The notes under the pieces are model-generated. The model was not told where the DNA came from. It did not search any database and saw nothing but the letters and a program-made list of their open reading frames with translations. The translations under genes and the position numbers were made by a program. From positions 1-23,627 of the forward strand of contig NW_020312266.1 of assembly GCF_002999335.1 (NCBI RefSeq): a DNA stretch of 23,627 bases, given 5' to 3'. This stretch comes from Cyclospora cayetanensis (Eukaryota; Apicomplexa; Conoidasida; Eucoccidiorida; Eimeriidae). This document shows, piece after piece, positions 1 to 10,893 of this stretch; within the stretch, counting starts at the first letter, position 1, and every line of letters begins with the position of its first letter.

Positions 1-1365
1 ACTATAGATACATATCGTTTAATAGGTGGATTAAATTTAAATACATTAACTAAATTTAATATTAAATTTAAAGATTTTTTATTTTTATATATATTTAGAT
101 ATAGAGCATATATAATTTTAAAACAATTTAAACAACCAGATTGGTGTTTTTTTGAAATTCCTGATATTTCATATGATGATATTTCTTATTATTCTATTCC
201 TTCTAATTATAATTCAAATAAAATAATTACAAATATGTTTAATTCAATTTTAGATAAAATAGGATTAAATAATCAAGAAAATAAAATTATTTCTAAGTTA
301 GCCGTTGATGTAGTATTAGATAGTGTATCTATAGTAGATACAATTACTAATTTTTTACTTAAAATTGGTATAATTTTTATGCCTTTTTTCGAAGCTATAA
401 AATACTTTCCTTCTTTAGTATTTATATATATAGGTACCATTGTATCTTTAGAAGATAATTTTTTTGCTACTTTAAATTCTACAATATTTAGTGGTGGTTC
501 TTTTTGTTTTATAGCAAAAAATATTAAATGTAATATTAATTTATCTACTTATTTTAGAACTCAATCTGAAGATTTTGCTCAATTTGAAAGAACATTATTA
601 ATAGTAAATGCTTTTGCTACAGTAATATATACAGAAGGTTGCTCTGCTCCTATTTTTTTAGAATCTCAATTACATGTTGCATTAGTTGAACTTTTAGTAA
701 AAGAAAAAGGAATACTAAATTATTCTACTGTACAAAATTGGTACCATGGAGATCAATCCGGAGAAGGTGGTTTATATAATTTTACAACAAAACGTGGTTG
801 GTGTTTTAAAAAAGCTATTTTAGATTGGGTTCAAATAGAAATGGGATCTGCTATTACATGAAAATATCCTTCTACATATTTAATAGGAGATTTTTCTTCA
901 AGTAATTTTTTTTCTTTATCTTTAATTTCTGAAATGCAAATAGCAGATACAGGAAATAAAATGTTACATATTGGATCTTATACTAAAAGTCGTGTTTATT
1001 CAAAAAGTATTTCATTAAATAATTCAAGTTATGCATATAGAGGATTAGTAAAAATTTTTAAAAATGCTAAATATACATATAATTATACAGAATGTAATTC
1101 ATTATTATTAGGAGATAATACATTTACAATAACTATACCTTATACAATTGTAAATAATTATTCTACTTTTATAAATCAAGAAGCTAGTATTTCTAAATTA
1201 GAATCAGATTTTATTTTCTTTTTATTACAAAGAGGAATTAATCTTAAAATAGCATTAACTTTATTAATTTATGGTTTTTGTCAAAATATTTGTTCTAAAT
1301 TACCTTTAGAATTAGAATTAGAAGTACCTTTATTAATTTTAATGCGTACTCAGTCTAATTTTTAA
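1..1365 (+). CDS. sufB: SufB, Fe-S cluster assembly scaffold protein (5' end missing)
   Basis: SufB (ORF470/ycf24 of apicoplasts) is part of the SufBCD complex that assembles Fe-S clusters in the plastid. The frame is open from base 1, so about 15-20 N-terminal residues lie outside the window; 454 residues are visible. Family motifs are clear: ISYYS near residue 62, NFFATLNSTIFSGGSF, LSTYFRTQSEDFAQFERT, YSTVQNWYHGD and YNFTTKRGW, then QIADTGNKM, YRGLVK and a C-terminal GFCQN whose cysteine is conserved in SufB. The codon at 859-861 is TGA, exactly at the conserved Trp of GSAITWKYP, so it is read as Trp; three TGG codons occur as well. The gene ends with TAA, 50 bases before rpoB. It is the only gene of the Suf pathway in the window. 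The other Suf proteins are nucleus-encoded in known apicomplexans. Confidence 0.96.
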
Positions 1366-1415
1366 TTTATATAAATTAAAAATAATTATTAATTAATAAT
1401 ATTTTATTATTTTAT

Positions 1416-4400
1416 ATGATTTTTTTATTAAAAAATTTTATTACATTAAAAACATTAAAAACTTTTTATTTAGAATATTATAAAACTTTAATATATTATT
1501 TAATATCTTCTATTAAAAATTATTTAGGAGATGAATTTTATATTTATTTTAATAAATGTAAATATAATATTTATATTTTAAATGATTTATTATTTTTTAA
1601 AACAACTAATTTAACTAGTCAAAATATAGATATTATACAAAATTTTAATTCTAAAATTTTAATATTTTTACCTTTAAAAATATATAATTTAAATAGAAAT
1701 AAGTATAAACTTATTTATTATTTAATAGGTGAGGTACCAAAATATACTGCTGAAAAAAATTTAATTATAAATGGATTAAAAAAAACATTTATTTCTAAAT
1801 TAATGTTTAATTATATTGGTATATTTTTTAATAGTTTCATTAAAAATTCTAATTTTATTATATATGCAAAAATAATATTTAATAAAATATTTATTATTAA
1901 CTTAGTATTAGAAAAAGATCAATGTTTTTGTATTATTAATAATTATAAAATTAATTTAATTTCTTTTTTATATTTATTAGGTATTTCTATACAAGATATT
2001 CTTATCTATTCACGTTATAATAAATCTTTCTATTTAAAAAAATTATTGTTAAATTCTCAGATAGATACAAATATTATTAACTCAGAATTATATTCTTTTA
2101 TTTCCTTTTTTTTTAATATATCTTTTAAATTAAATACATATTCTATTTTTGGAAATATTTTAAATAAAAATTATATACAGATAAATAATTTTTTTTCTAA
2201 TATAAAAAATTTTATAGTATTAGATTTTATTTCTATATTAGATATATTATTAGATATTAAATATAATAAAAAAACTTTATCAGAAATAGATAAAGTAGAA
2301 TTTCGTTCAATTTCTACTTTAGGTAATTATTTTTCAACTCAATATTCTTATTTTTTAAATAAATTTTCAAAATTATTACGTAATGATATATATAAATATA
2401 TACATACTAATTTAAATAGAAATAATACTACTAATTATTTTAAATCTAATATATACTTTAATTTAAAAGAATATTTAACAATTAATCCATTAATACAATA
2501 TTTAGAACAAATTAATAGTTTTTCTGAAATTATACATAAAAATAGAGTTACTAATTATAATTCTAAATTACAACAAAATTTACAAGTAAGAAATATTAAT
2601 TTAAATCAAATAGGTTCTTTATGTCTAATAGATACTACAGAGGGGATAAATTGTGGATTAGTTATAAGTTTTACTAAAAATATTAAGCTTGAAAAAAAAA
2701 ATAATATTCAATTTCCATATCAATCTATAAATAATATAAAAACAAAAAATTTTATTACGTTTATAAATTCATTTAATCGCCAAACATATATTGTTTTATT
2801 TAATAATTATTATTTAAGAAAAAATAAAATTTTTAATTTATTTTATTTAGGACTTAGTAAAAATTCATTTAAAATTAAAAATATTTTTATAAAAAATATT
2901 ATATATATAAAACCTATGGATCTTTTTTCATATGCTGAAAATTTAATTCCTTTTTTATTTTATAATGATCCTGCAAGAGGATTAATGGGTGCAAAAATGC
3001 AATCACAAATTGTACCTACATTAAAACATAAAAAATCAATTATAATTACTGGATTTGAAAAAAATCTATTAAATTATAATACTTTAAGTATAAAAGCATA
3101 TCAAGAAGGAATTGTTATTTATGTTTCTTCATATAAAATAATTATTAGAGATATATACAATAGAAAAATTATATATTATTTAGATAAATATAAACGTAGT
3201 AATTATTTTACTATATTACATTCTAAGCCACATGTATGGCAAGGAGAAAGAGTTTTTTGTGGCCAACCTCTTAGTTCTACACAAGATATATTATATTCTG
3301 AATTTACAGCTGGAAATAATTTATTAGTTTCTTATGGAAATTTTTTTGGATATAATTTTGAAGATGCTATAGTTATAAATAAAAAAATAGTATATTCACA
3401 ATTATTTACTTCTCTTCATTTTAAAATATATGAAGTTATGTTTACTTGTATAGATAGAGAAACATTTGAAATTTCTAGTATTAATATACCTAAAAAAAGT
3501 TTTTTTAGTAAAAGAAATTTAGATTTTTTTGGAATTATAAAAGAAGGATCAAAAGTATTAAATAATGATATTTTAGTATCTAAATTACTTATACGTAATA
3601 TAAATATATATAATTTACCTTTATTTAATTTAATTTCTATTTTATTTGGACAACATTTAAGAAATATTAAAAATAAATCAACAATAGTTTCTTTTGGAAA
3701 TTCAGGCAGAGTTATTAAAACTGAAATATTTTCTTCTCCATCTAATTTTAATTCTTATACAGGATTTTATTTAAAATGTAGAATATATATATGTAATCAA
3801 AGAATATTATCAGTAGGTGATAAATTATGTGGTCGTCATGGAAATAAAGGAGTAGTAGCATATATTTCAGCTACAAATAATTTACCATATACTACTGGAT
3901 TAATTCCAGATATTATAACTGATGCTTTAGGAATTCCTTCAAGAATGAATATTGGTCAAGTTTTTGAAAATTTATTTGGATTAGGATGCTTTTTTACAAA
4001 TACACGAATGTATATTAGTAATACATTTAATTTACCTAAATTTTATATAAAAACATTATTGTATAATTATTTAAATAAATTAAAAGAAAAAACTGGTAAT
4101 TTATTTTTATATAATTCATATATTCCAGGACAAATATTATTAAGAGATGGAAGAACAGGATATAAATTATTAGAATCGTCTTTTTTAGGAGTTTCTAAAT
4201 ATTCTAAATTAATACATATGGTAAAAGATAAAATACATTATAGAACTGTAGGTCCTTATACTGAATTAATGCAACAACCTGTTAAAGGTAGAAAAAAAAT
4301 AGGAGGACAAAGATTTGGAGAGATGGAAATATGAGCTATGGAAGCTTATGGCAGTTCATATAATTTAAGAGAAATTTTAAATTATAAATCAGATGATATT

Positions 4401-4580
4401 TGTGCTAGATCTTCATTATTATCTAATATAACTAATAATACTAACTTAGAAAATATTACTATACCTGAATCTTTTCGTACTCTTATTAGAGAAATTCATA
4501 GTATGAATTTAAATATTGAAGCTTTTACTAGTATAGATCAATTAGAAGGACAAACATTATCTGTTAATATAAATTTTTAG
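1416..4580 (+). CDS. rpoB: RNA polymerase beta subunit
   Basis: This is the beta subunit of the bacterial-type plastid RNA polymerase, 1054 residues if the TGA at 4332-4334 is read as Trp. The N-terminal third is very divergent and rich in Asn, Lys and Ile. From about residue 515 the conserved core appears: RGLMGAKMQSQIVP, GYNFEDAIVI, GDKLCGRHGNKGVVAYI and LGIPSRMNIGQVFENLFG. The C-terminal block reads GGQRFGEMEI-W-AMEAYG followed by LREILNYKSDD. The UGA codon sits at the Trp of the family motif GEMEVWALEAYG, which excludes a real stop there. The ATG at 1416 is the first in the frame after the sufB stop. The stop is TAG. rpoB heads the rpoB-rpoC1-rpoC2-rps2 block, the usual cyanobacterial/plastid order, probably one transcript. 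Confidence 0.97.
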
Positions 4581-4608
4581 AATAAAAATTTTATTATTTA
4601 TAAAATAT

Positions 4609-6294
4609 ATGAATAATTATAATTCTTTAAATAATTTAAAGTCTAATATAGGATTTAAAATTTCTATAGCCTCACCTTTAAATATTATTAAATGATCTTG
4701 GAGAAAAATTAATAATATAATAATATTAGGTCAAATATCTGAACCTTATACTATTGATTTTAAAACAGGAACCCCTAAATTAAATGGATTATTTTGTGAA
4801 AAAATATTTGGTCCTTTAATTTCTTGGCAATGTAAATGTGGAATATTTAAAAATATAGATCCAATAAAATATACTTATATATGTCCTATATGTGGGTATG
4901 AAAATACAAATTCTCAAGTAAGAAGATATAGAATGGGATATATATATTTATATACTCCTGTAGTACATATATGATATTTATATGAATTATTACCTTATAT
5001 ATTAAATTTACCAGTTAATATGTTAGAATATTTATTATATTATACTTTTTTTTTAGAACATAATAAAAAAATAAATTTTTTAAAAAAAATAACAATAACT
5101 CAATTTATTTTTGCATCTAATTATATTCAATATTTATTACAACATTTTAATATTTTAAATAAACTTTTAAAAATAAAATCATTATTATATAATACTAATA
5201 ATCTATTAAAAAAAAAATATATTATAAAAACTATAAATTTATTAAATTTATGTTTATTAAATAATATACATCCACAATGAATTATGTTAGATGTAATCCC
5301 AGTATTACCCGCAGGATTACGACCTTTAATATATTTAAATACTATTAATTTTGTTTCATCTCCTTTAAATGAAATTTATAGGACTATTATTATTATAAAT
5401 AATAAACTTAAACGATGGCAAATGTTACGTCGTAAATTTCCTATTTCTTTTGAAATAATAGAAAAACGTAATTTACAACAAACTATAGATATGTTAATAG
5501 AAAAAAATAATTCAAAAAAAAATATTAATTCATTATCTTCGCATTTACAAGGGAAATTTAATTATTTTAGACAATATATATTAGGAAAAAGAATTGATTT
5601 TTCTGGAAGGTCTGTTATAGTTTCTGGTCCTTCATTAATTTTTAATAAAATAGGAATTTCAACTAATTTAAGTATTGAGCTTTTTAAACCTATCTTATTA
5701 AATATTTTAAAAAAAAATAAATATATTAATACTTTATTACGTGCATCTTATTATATTGAATATAGTCCTTTAATTTTAAAAAGACTTTTAAAATATATAT
5801 TTTTAAAAGAAATTATTATGTTTAATAGAGCCCCTACATTACATAGAATGAATATACAAACATTTAAACCTTTTTTAATAGAAAATGAAATAATAAAGTT
5901 ATTTCCTATTGCTTGTTCTGGATTTAATGCGGATTTTGATGGGGATCAAATGGGTATTTTTTTAATTTTATCTGATGCAGCAAAAAAAGAAGCAAAAAAA
6001 AATATAATTTTTGATAAAAATTTATTCGCACCTTCTTCTAAAAAAAATATTTTTAAATATTCTCAAAATATTATTTTAGGTATTAATACATTAGTATCTT
6101 TTAAAGGATATAATTATAAAAATTTAATTTTTAGTAATATTGAAGATATATTAAATGCATATAACCATTCTTTAATAAAAATAAATACAATTTTTTTAGT
6201 TAGAATAAATTTTCATTTTTATTTTAATAAAAATATTTATAAAAAATATATTATAACCTCTTTAGGTAGACTTTTATTACAAAAATTAATATAA
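4609..6294 (+). CDS. rpoC1: RNA polymerase beta' subunit (RpoC1)
   Basis: This is the N-terminal half of beta', separate from rpoC2 as in all plastids and cyanobacteria; 561 residues. It contains the Zn-binding cysteines CKCG followed by CPICG around residues 77-102, the lid/rudder region RQYILGKRIDFSGRSVIVSG, and the catalytic loop NADFDGDQM, whose three Asp residues (about 442, 444 and 446) hold the active-site Mg. Three in-frame TGA codons (4693-4695, 4972-4974, 5278-5280) must be read as Trp. The last lies in HPQ-W-IMLDVIPVLP, where the family has HPQWMVLDVIPV. Without reassignment the gene would look like three fragments. The start at 4609 is 28 bases after rpoB and is the ATG that gives the standard N-terminus (ISIASP). 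The C-terminus lies 19 bases before rpoC2. Confidence 0.96.
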
Positions 6295-6313
6295 TTAATT
6301 ATAAAAAATAATA

Positions 6314-8074
6314 ATGTTAAATATTACTTGTTTTAATTTAGGACCTAAATTTTTTAATTTTGAACAACGTTTAGTACAAAAATTATTATATTTTAATATA
6401 ACTAATTATATTAAAGAACTTATGTTTTTAGGATTTGAATATTCATTTTATTTTCCTTTAATTTTAACTTTAGAAAGTACCAAAGGTTTTTTTTTTACAT
6501 CTCCATTATTACGATATAATGAACTTTTAAAATTAAATTATAATATAAAAGAATATAATATATCTTATTCTATACAAAAAAATATAAATTCTTATATACC
6601 TTTTTTAAATTTAATAAATTCTTTTAATAATATTAATGCATTTTCTAGTTCATTACATCTTATGGCAAATACAGGGGCTAAAGCAAATTGAGCACAAATA
6701 TGTCAATTAATTGGAGTTAGGGGTTATTTAGCAAATGCTACTGGAGAATTTTTTAAAATACCAGTATTAAATAGTTTTAATAAAGGATTAAATTTTTTTG
6801 AATATTTTATATCTTGTTACGGTGCACGAAAGGGAGTATTAGATACTGCATTAAAAACTGCAGATGCAGGATATTTAACACGTAGATTAGTTGAATCTAT
6901 ACAAGAATTAAATATTAAAGAATATAATTGTGGATCTAAAAATTCATTAGAATATGAATTTCAAATAAATAGTAAAGGTACTTTAATATTACCTTTTTTT
7001 TTATTACTTTCTGGTAAAGTATTACAAAAAAATTTAATTGAACCTACTACAAAAAAAATTATAGAATTTAAAAATAATTATATCTCAGATAATTTAATAA
7101 ATAATTTATATATTAAATTTAATTCTTTACTTAAAATAAATACTTTTTCTATAAAAACATGTATTTCAGGTAGAACAATTTGTTCTAAATGTTTTGGTCA
7201 TACAACTTTTAATACAAATAATTTAGGTAAAAGTATAGGAATTTTATCTAGTCAAGTTATAGGTGAGCCAGGAACTCAATTAACATTAAGAACTTTTCAT
7301 ACGGGGGGAGCATCTACTATTTTAAAATCTAATATATATATAAAAAATAAATATTTACTAATTAGTAAATATTTATTTAAAAATATTAAATATAAATTAT
7401 GCAGTACATATTATAAATTATTTAATAAAACTAATAAAACAATTTTTTCTTTTATTTATCTTAAAAAATATTATTTTAGTTTAAATTCATTTTATTTAGT
7501 ATATATATTAAAAAAATATAAATTTAATCAAATTATATCTATTAATAATAAATTATTATATTCTAAAAATAATATATATTTAAGCACACTAATTTTAACA
7601 TATTTAACTATTAATAATATTTTTCAACGTAAACATTATAAAAATATAAATTTTTTCCATAATTATACAGGAGAATTTATATATAAAAATGTACTTCAAT
7701 TAATTATTAAAAATAAATATTATAAATGAATAATTTTAAATTTAAATACATCTTTATTATTAAATAAATATTATTTAACTATAGATAATATAACTAAAGA
7801 AAAAATTATTTTTATTAAATCTATAAATCAAAGAACTATTAAATATTTTTTAATTAAATATAAAAGTTTTTTATATTCAAATAGAAAACTTAAAAGTATA
7901 TATTCTTATTTACATAATATATATATATTAAATTTATTTTTTTCAATAAATATTTTTTCATATAATAAATATTCTATACTACCCTTTAATAAAATTATTT
8001 TAAATATAAATACCTATAAAATATTTAATACATCTATAATCTCACTAAAATATAAAAAAAATATTATAAATTAA
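6314..8074 (+). CDS. rpoC2: RNA polymerase beta'' subunit, N-terminal part (rpoC2, first reading frame)
   Basis: This is the first part of beta'', 586 residues. Conserved blocks are MANTGAKANWAQICQLIG (family: ES-GARGSAAQIRQL-G), YFISCYGARKGVLDTALKTA, GYLTRRLVESIQEL, a short Cys cluster CISGRTICSKCFGH that may bind Zn, and SSQVIGEPGTQLTLRTFHTGGAS. Two in-frame TGA codons (6689-6691, 7727-7729) are read as Trp. After residue about 340 the sequence is lineage-specific and poorly conserved. The frame ends at TAA 8072-8074, before the C-terminal beta'' region. That region continues in another frame at 8077. The stop is preceded by a run of eight A residues, so a split gene, frameshifting or slippage, or a sequence error are all possible (see findings). 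Confidence 0.92.
8054..8062 (+). other. A8 homopolymer with A AAA AAT heptamer at the rpoC2 frame junction
   Basis: Eight consecutive A residues occupy 8054-8061. In the rpoC2 N-terminal frame the codons here are AAA AAA AAT, so 8056-8062 reads A AAA AAT, which fits the X XXY YYZ pattern of -1 slippery sites. The frame of the downstream part is open from 8056 to the ATG at 8077. A -1 ribosomal shift, or one extra A in the transcript, at this run would therefore join both halves into one frame of about 1040 residues. Whether this happens cannot be told from the DNA. Confidence 0.45.
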
Positions 8075-8076
8075 AT

Positions 8077-9435
8077 ATGATATCAAAAATTTTTTATATT
8101 ACTTCAAAAAATATTAAAATTATTAAAAATAATAATATTTTTCCTATATTAATTACTAATAATATATGTATATATACTTATTTTAAATATATAAAATTAA
8201 TTAAATCAATTTTATCTCAATATAATTTAAATTATATAGAATCTTATAATATATATATAAAACAAAATAAAAAATTTAATTTAATTAATACTTATTTCCC
8301 TAAATTATATTTAATAGATAATATATTTTATAAAATTATATGTATTAAATATAATTTTTCAAAATTAAATTATTTATTCATAAAAAATATATTACTTCCT
8401 AAAAATTTAATAACTCAACTTATTCATAAACAATTTATAAATAATTACATTACTTTTTTATTAAATAATAAATCTTTAATAAAAAATTCTGTAAAAATAT
8501 ATTCTTTATATATAAATTATATATATATCACAACATATTATACTTATTGAAAAAATTTATTTTCTTATAAATATATATTTAACTTTTTAAAAGGAATATA
8601 TTTATATAAAAAAAATATCTCTAACTTTAATGAGTCTATAAAAGATATTACATCTGGATTAATTTCTATAGAAATTATTTTTGAAGCAAAAGCACTTCCT
8701 AATATATATTTAATTCCATCTAAATTATCTATATTAAATAATTTATTTATTTCATATGAAGAAACTACATTAAATTATTTATGAAAATATAATTTATATA
8801 CATTTTCTAATAAAAATTTATTATTTTTTACAGAAATAAATACAATATCTTTAAATAAAATATATGAACATAATACAGCTATATTATTACCAAATAATAT
8901 TATTACTTCTGGAAATTATTCTATAAATATTTTATTATTAAAATTATTTTCATATAATTTAAATTTTTATAAACAGGATCATTCTATTACAATGTCACAT
9001 ATTTTTATATTTAATTTAATAATTGAATCTTTATTAAAACAATATTTTAAAAATGGAATAAATATACCAAGCATTCAATTTGAATTAATAGCAAAAAAAA
9101 TGACTTCTTTTGTAAAAATAAATTATATTGGAGATAGTTCTTTATTAGAAAATGATATATTTGAGTATACTAAATTAAAAATTCTTAATTATACTTTATT
9201 TACATTAGGATATAAACAAATTTTATATATTCCTATTATTTTAGGAATTACTAAAAGTATTTTAGCTTGTTCTGGATTTTTTTTATCTATTAGTTTTCAA
9301 GAAATAATAAAATATTTAATAAAATTAAGTATAGAAGTTTCAACAGATTGGCTTAGTGATCTTAAATCTAATATAATTACAACAGATATAATTAAAACAG
9401 GATCTGGTTGGCAAAGACATTTTATTAAAATATAA
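8077..9435 (+). CDS. rpoC2: RNA polymerase beta'' subunit, C-terminal part (rpoC2, second reading frame)
   Basis: This is the second part of beta'', 452 residues from ATG 8077, only two bases after the TAA of the first part and in the -1 frame relative to it. The first 170 residues are divergent. The conserved C-terminal region follows: DITSGLISIEIIFEAKALP (family: DIT-GLPRVEELFEAR), IPSIQFELIAKKMTSFVKI, and IILGITKSILACSGFFLSISF, which corresponds to the GITKASL...S-ISAASFQET motif of beta'. It ends with LKSNIITTDIIKTGSGW. TGA codons at 8548-8550 and 8782-8784 are read as Trp. No domain seems lost between the halves. The ATG could support reinitiation, so the two pieces may be separate polypeptides (rpoC2A/rpoC2B style) or one protein made by frameshifting. 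Confidence 0.9.
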
Positions 9436-9458
9436 TCATATAAATATTATTAAAATAA

Positions 9459-10148
9459 ATGTTAACTTTAAATATATTACATTTAATAAAAAATCAAATA
9501 ATACCTATTAAATATAGTATAAATTTAAATTATAATAATAAATATTTTTATTTAAATTTAAATAAAAATATATTTGAAATACTTAATTTATTAAATTCAT
9601 TAAGTATTGTATATTTATTTTTATATAAATATATTTCTTTAAAACAAAAAATTTTATTTACAACTAATTATGATCAATATATGTATTTATTAAAATCAAT
9701 AGCAACTATATCTTCTAATTATCATATATACAATACTACATATTCTGAAATATTTTCTAATTGAATTTTTTTAAAAAAAAAATTAATTATATATAAATGG
9801 TTAAAATATTTTTTCTTAACAAATTTAGCTATTAAAAATAATTATAAAAATATATTTTCTATATATTATATTTTATATTTATTATATCTTAAATTAAAAT
9901 TAAAATACCATGGTTTAAGAAATTTAAATATTTTTCCTAATACATTAATAATAATTATTTTATATAATAATACTTATTTAAAAAAAATTTTAAAATTTAA
10001 AAAAAATATAATATTAATTAATAATATTAAAAATAATAAATATATATCTAATAATATAATTAATTTAAATACTAATATTAATTTTAATACTATATTTTTT
10101 ATAATAACAATAATAAATACTGCTATAATTCATGGTATGTTATATTAA
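9459..10148 (+). CDS. rps2: 30S ribosomal protein S2
   Basis: This is small-subunit protein S2, 229 residues with the TGA at 9762-9764 read as Trp. That codon precedes a region equivalent to the S2 segment W-GG-LTNW-T. Other S2-like parts are YHGLRNLNIFPNTLIIII, corresponding to the 'K..GL..M..LPD.lvviD' segment, and a C-terminal ILINNIK...NTIFFIITIINTAI that corresponds to the region around IPGNDDA. Similarity is moderate because the protein is very A+T-biased in composition, but gene order (immediately after rpoC2) is that of other apicoplasts and red-lineage plastids. It is the last gene of the + strand block. The next gene runs toward it and the two stops are only 23 bases apart, so termination of both transcripts must occur in or beyond coding sequence. 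Confidence 0.82.
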
Positions 10149-10171
10149 TTTTTTACTTATAAATTAATACC

Positions 10172-10384
10172 TTATTTTTTTAATAACCAATTAAAATTAA
10201 TATTATGAAATATATTAGGTATTTTAGATTTTATACCTATATTAGTATATAATATAATATTATTTAATTTAGAAAAAATAAATGTAGAATTTAATTTTTT
10301 TTTTCTAATAGTATAAGATAATTTTAATGCTTTTAAAATTTGTTGTTTTTTATATTTTTTATTATTTGTATAAAATTTATTCAT
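10172..10384 (-). CDS. Small basic ORF, possible divergent ribosomal protein L20
   Basis: A 70-residue, Lys-rich protein that I do not recognise with certainty. By-eye comparison favours L20: QQILKALKLSYTIRKKK resembles the L20 helix 'Q.vmKAl.YsYrdRk.kkr'. Without gaps the later NIGIKSK then falls on the L20 motif 'NGlSYSk', with the glycine in register. L20 is about 115 residues, so the first 30 or so (the basic N-terminal tail) would be missing. The ATG cannot be moved far upstream because a TAA lies two codons before it. The gene is followed head-on by rps2 and preceded by trnS(UGA). The ORF is certain as an open frame; the L20 identity is inference. Confidence 0.5.
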   Translation of the reverse strand: MNKFYTNNKKYKKQQILKALKLSYTIRKKKLNSTFIFSKLNNIILYTNIGIKSKIPNIFHNINFNWLLKK

Positions 10385-10429
10385 ATTTTATCATTAAATT
10401 AATATTATTTTATTTAAAATATAAGATAA

Positions 10430-10513
10430 AGGAGAAAATGGGATTTGAACCCACGAAATTTTAAATTTTTCTGATTTCAAGTCAGATGCATTAAACCACT
10501 CTGCCATTTCTCC
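10430..10513 (-). tRNA. trnS-UGA: tRNA-Ser (anticodon UGA)
   Basis: The reverse strand folds as a class II tRNA: acceptor GGAGAAA with TTTCTCC, anticodon arm TCTGA CTTGAAA TCAGA giving anticodon UGA, an extra arm (AAAATTTAAAATTT region) and a T arm GTGGG TTCAAAT CCCAT. It reads UCN serine codons. Its first base overlaps the last base of the TAG stop of the upstream small ORF, a sign of strong compaction. Confidence 0.95.
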
Positions 10514-10770
10514 TATTTTTTAATATTTTTATTTAAAAAGTTTTTTAAATAAAATAAAGATATTAATGTAAATTGCTTTGAATTATTTACTCCTAATTTA
10601 GAATAAAAAATTATTCTTAAATATAAAAATATATATATATTTATATTTGAAATATAATTACCTAAAAATAAAGAATTATTAAATTTAGTAGTTTTTTTTT
10701 TTTTTGTTAATTTTAAAAAAAATATTTGTTTATGTTTTTTTTTAACTTTTAAAAATTTTAATTTTGCCAT
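10513..10770 (-). CDS. Small basic ORF, possible divergent ribosomal protein S16
   Basis: An 85-residue basic protein, the usual length of S16. By eye it follows the S16 plan. The N-terminal MAKLKFLKVKKKHKQIFFL matches 'MvkiRLkR.GrKk.p.YriV'. LFLGNYIS matches the 'lGfYnPi' turn with the glycine at the expected place. LRIIFYSKLGVNNS matches 'eRi.yWl..GAqpS', sharing Arg, the aromatic residue, Gly and Ser in register. The stop is TAG and overlaps trnS(UGA) by one base; trnG lies 37 bases upstream. No other family that I tried fits as well. L35, suggested by the start, fails after ten residues. The identity is inference; the reading frame itself has a good ATG and sits among ribosomal genes. Confidence 0.5.
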   Translation of the reverse strand: MAKLKFLKVKKKHKQIFFLKLTKKKKTTKFNNSLFLGNYISNINIYIFLYLRIIFYSKLGVNNSKQFTLISLFYLKNFLNKNIKK

Positions 10771-10806
10771 ACTAAAATTAATTAATATATATATTATAAA
10801 TAAAAA

Positions 10807-10877
10807 AGCAGACAGCGAGAATTGAACTCGTATTTTTAACTTGGAAGGCTATTGTTTTACCATTAAACTATGTCTGC
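10807..10877 (-). tRNA. trnG-UCC: tRNA-Gly (anticodon UCC)
   Basis: The reverse strand gives acceptor GCAGACA paired with TGTCTGC, D arm with AATGGTAAA loop, anticodon loop CTTCCAA (anticodon UCC) and T arm around CGAG TTCAATT CTCG. It is the only glycine tRNA in the window and could read all GGN codons by superwobble, as in plastids. It lies between clpC and the S16-like ORF. Confidence 0.93.
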
Positions 10878-10893
10878 GTTATATACATAAAAG

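Noticed and set aside
4609..6294. rpoC1 (and sufB, clpC, rps2, rps7 and others) as pseudogenes interrupted by TGA stops
   Set aside because: The frames continue in phase and the TGA codons replace conserved Trp in several families, so these are intact genes under a code with UGA = Trp.
10513..10770. Identity as ribosomal protein L35, suggested by the MAKLK start
   Set aside because: After about ten residues the L35 pattern disappears and the length is too great; S16 fits over the whole length.
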